In this document: positions 62,676 to 64,000 of the stretch, piece by piece
Layout of the letters: each line of letters opens with the position of its first letter
How positions within the stretch are numbered: position 1 is the first letter of the stretch
Assembly: GCA_024638505.1 (NCBI GenBank)
Contig: JAHEKE010000013.1
Coordinates: forward strand, 1-64,000
Direction: 5' to 3'
Length of the DNA stretch: 64,000 nucleotides
DNA from: Gammaproteobacteria bacterium
GTDB taxonomy: Bacteria; Pseudomonadota; Gammaproteobacteria; Arenicellales; JAANXG01
Notes under the pieces: model-generated
The model's input: only the letters and a program-made list of their open reading frames with translations
The model's database searches: none
What the model was told of the DNA's origin: nothing
Made by a program: the position numbers and the translations under genes

Positions 62676-62966
62676 ATGAAAATCATCCATTGCCCGCTTA
62701 ACGGCCCCAGAAACATTTCGGAATTTGCGTATGGTGGGGAAGTGGAGGCTATGCCTGATCCAGTCAGCTGCAGCGGGGATGAATGGGCAGAGTACATTTT
62801 TATGTCGGACAATCCGGCGGGCCTGGTTCGGGAATGGTGGCTGCACGTGGCTACTGCCTACTGGTTTATCGCTGAGCGCAATACGGTTACCGATGAGATT
62901 ATCAAAACCTATCCTCCTTCGGAGCTGTATAAGCAGCGTATCGAGTTTGCTAAGGATATAGACTGA
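62676..62966 (+). CDS. mgdB: N-methylglutamate dehydrogenase subunit B-like (sarcosine oxidase delta type)
   Basis: A 96-aa small subunit. CPLNGPRNISEFAYGGE opens it, where sarcosine oxidase delta has CPxC; the second cysteine is replaced by Asn. His57 (EWWLHVATAYWFIAERNT) remains, but the later Cys is absent, so the four-ligand zinc site of true SoxD is not complete. I recall this form from NMG-type clusters, which would support the MgdB assignment. It overlaps mgdC by 1 nt (TGATG). Confidence 0.85.
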   Translation: MKIIHCPLNGPRNISEFAYGGEVEAMPDPVSCSGDEWAEYIFMSDNPAGLVREWWLHVATAYWFIAERNTVTDEIIKTYPPSELYKQRIEFAKDID

Positions 62967-64000
62967 TGGCAGGAGCAAATCGCCTGGCTGAACCGCACGG
63001 ATTGTTGATCGACCGTAGCCGAACAATAGATTTTGAATTTGAGGGCGAGGCGTACCAAGGCTTCGCCGGTGATACCGTTGCCAGCGCGTTGGCGGCACAC
63101 GACGCTTGGCTATTGTCTAGATCCTTCAAGTATCACCGACCGCGTGGAATCTTTACCATGGCGGGCCAGGATTCAAATTGCATGGTGACTGTCAACGGCG
63201 ACGCTAACGTGCTGGGTGACGTAGAAAAGATCAGCCCAGGCTTGCGCGTATTCGGTCAGAATTACAAGGGGAGTCTGCGCAAAGATCGCCGCGCCAGGAT
63301 CGGCCGTTTCAGCAGATTTCTGCCAGTTGGTTTCTACTATAAAACGTTTTTTAAACCAAAAGGTGCTTGGGAAAAGCGATGGGCGCCGATCATTCGCAAC
63401 ATCGCCGGACTGGGCCAGATCGATACGGAGGCCGTGCCGGCTTACTATGATAAGCAGTATAAGTTCTGCGATCTCATGATTGTGGGCGGCGGACCGGCTG
63501 GATTATCCGCCGCAAAGACCGCCGCCGATGCCGGCGCCGAAGTATTGCTGGTCGATGAAAATGAGGCTTTGGGCGGGGCGCTGAACTACGCGCGCTTCGC
63601 CGTGAGCAGTGACGCCGCCCGTGACCAACGTGGCGAGATGGTGGCCGCCCTATCCGCGGCGCAGCACGTCGAGGTTATGACCGATGCAATCTGCAACGGG
63701 TGGTTCAGCGACAACTGGTTACCGGTGATAAAAGGCCGGCGTTTATATAAAGTCAGGGCCCGCGAGGTTGTTTTATGTACCGGAGTGTTGGAGCAGCCAG
63801 CCGTGTTTCACAATAATGACCTACCGGGCGTCATGCTGGGTTCAGCCGCGCAGCGTCTGATTAGGCTGTACGCTGTTCGCCCGGGTAAGCGCGCGGTGGT
63901 ATTGGCGGGAAATAATGACGGTTACGCAGTTGCTCTCGATCTGATGGATTGCGGAGTAGAGATTGCGGCGGTGGTGGAGCTGCGGGATGAGCCGGTATAC
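62966..64000 (+). CDS. mgdC: N-methylglutamate dehydrogenase subunit C-like (sarcosine oxidase alpha type), N-terminal part
   Basis: 345 residues of a normally ~950-aa subunit; the frame runs off the window. The first ~100 residues are the Fer2-4-like domain (FEFEGEAYQGFAGDTVASAL, then RPRGIFTMAGQDSNCMV). The NAD-binding Rossmann site is LMIVGGGPAGLSAAKTAADA (about 171-190), followed by GVLEQPAVFHNNDLPGVMLG. The aminomethyltransferase-type, tetrahydrofolate-binding C-terminal domain would follow outside. The partner gamma subunit gene is expected next. Confidence 0.9.
   Translation, partial: MAGANRLAEPHGLLIDRSRTIDFEFEGEAYQGFAGDTVASALAAHDAWLLSRSFKYHRPRGIFTMAGQDSNCMVTVNGDANVLGDVEKISPGLRVFGQNYKGSLRKDRRARIGRFSRFLPVGFYYKTFFKPKGAWEKRWAPIIRNIAGLGQIDTEAVPAYYDKQYKFCDLMIVGGGPAGLSAAKTAADAGAEVLLVDENEALGGALNYARFAVSSDAARDQRGEMVAALSAAQHVEVMTDAICNGWFSDNWLPVIKGRRLYKVRAREVVLCTGVLEQPAVFHNNDLPGVMLGSAAQRLIRLYAVRPGKRAVVLAGNNDGYAVALDLMDCGVEIAAVVELRDEPVY

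Noticed and set aside
61419-64000. Ordinary heterotetrameric sarcosine oxidase (soxBDA)
   Set aside because: Possible from the family alone, but the adjacent gmaS-like and mgs-like genes and the altered delta subunit fit N-methylglutamate dehydrogenase better.
1-64000. CRISPR array, rRNA operon, prophage or conjugative module
   Set aside because: No regularly spaced repeats, no rRNA sequence, and no phage structural, integrase or conjugation genes were seen.

Overview
The window looks like a 64 kb piece of a gammaproteobacterial chromosome of moderate GC content, probably from an uncultured or poorly studied lineage. The main evidence is the order valS / unknown / holC / pepA, divergent from lptF-lptG, which is a standard gammaproteobacterial arrangement. 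No rRNA, CRISPR array or prophage was seen. There is one tRNA gene (Arg, anticodon CCT), one decayed IS3-family element and two decayed catabolic genes.

Layout. 1-6.9 kb: valS, holC, pepA, lptFG and an RDD membrane protein. 7-20.9 kb: fatty-acid and amino-acid metabolism (glutaryl-CoA dehydrogenase, serC and serA with a DUF1015 protein, a hydroxyacyl-CoA dehydrogenase/enoyl-CoA hydratase), a CBS protein, a 3-hydroxyisobutyrate dehydrogenase-like enzyme and a GT39-like membrane protein. Inside this stretch, two intergenic regions (6891-7147 and 18023-18279) are diverged copies of one ~257-bp element. They carry DnaA-box-like 9-mers at exactly matching positions. 21.4-27.2 kb: a methyltransferase, a TauE/SafE exporter beside a flavocytochrome c sulfide dehydrogenase flavoprotein, a trans-sulfuration enzyme, RidA, and remnants of a GMC oxidoreductase and an Asp/Glu racemase-type enzyme. 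27.5-36 kb: an alginate-like exopolysaccharide module. It has an envelope protein with a SPOR-like N-terminus, an Alg8-like synthase fused to a pectate-lyase-like beta-helix, an Alg44-like PilZ-HlyD protein with an intact c-di-GMP motif, and a secreted beta-helix/FN3/F5-8C protein. 36-46.4 kb: single genes (isochorismatase-like, PhzF, SufE, a solute-binding protein, HIT, GST, a hydroxyacid-oxoacid transhydrogenase) and the IS3 remnant.

46.4-64 kb is devoted to amine nitrogen and C1 metabolism. On the plus strand are a divergent Amt-type transporter, a glutamine-synthetase-family ligase (GmaS/GlnT type), three separate glutamate-synthase-like subunits (MgsA/B/C or GlxB/C/D type), an unknown 131-aa protein, and sarcosine-oxidase-like subunits beta, delta and alpha (MgdA/B/C; alpha runs off the window). 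Together these match the N-methylglutamate pathway: methylamine to gamma-glutamylmethylamide, then to N-methylglutamate, then to glutamate plus a C1 unit. On the minus strand is a second, paralogous glutamate-synthase-like operon with different domain fusions. One of its proteins is a GltD-like reductase carrying a C-terminal GltB2-like barrel that has lost its cluster cysteines. A FadR-type regulator sits between the two halves.
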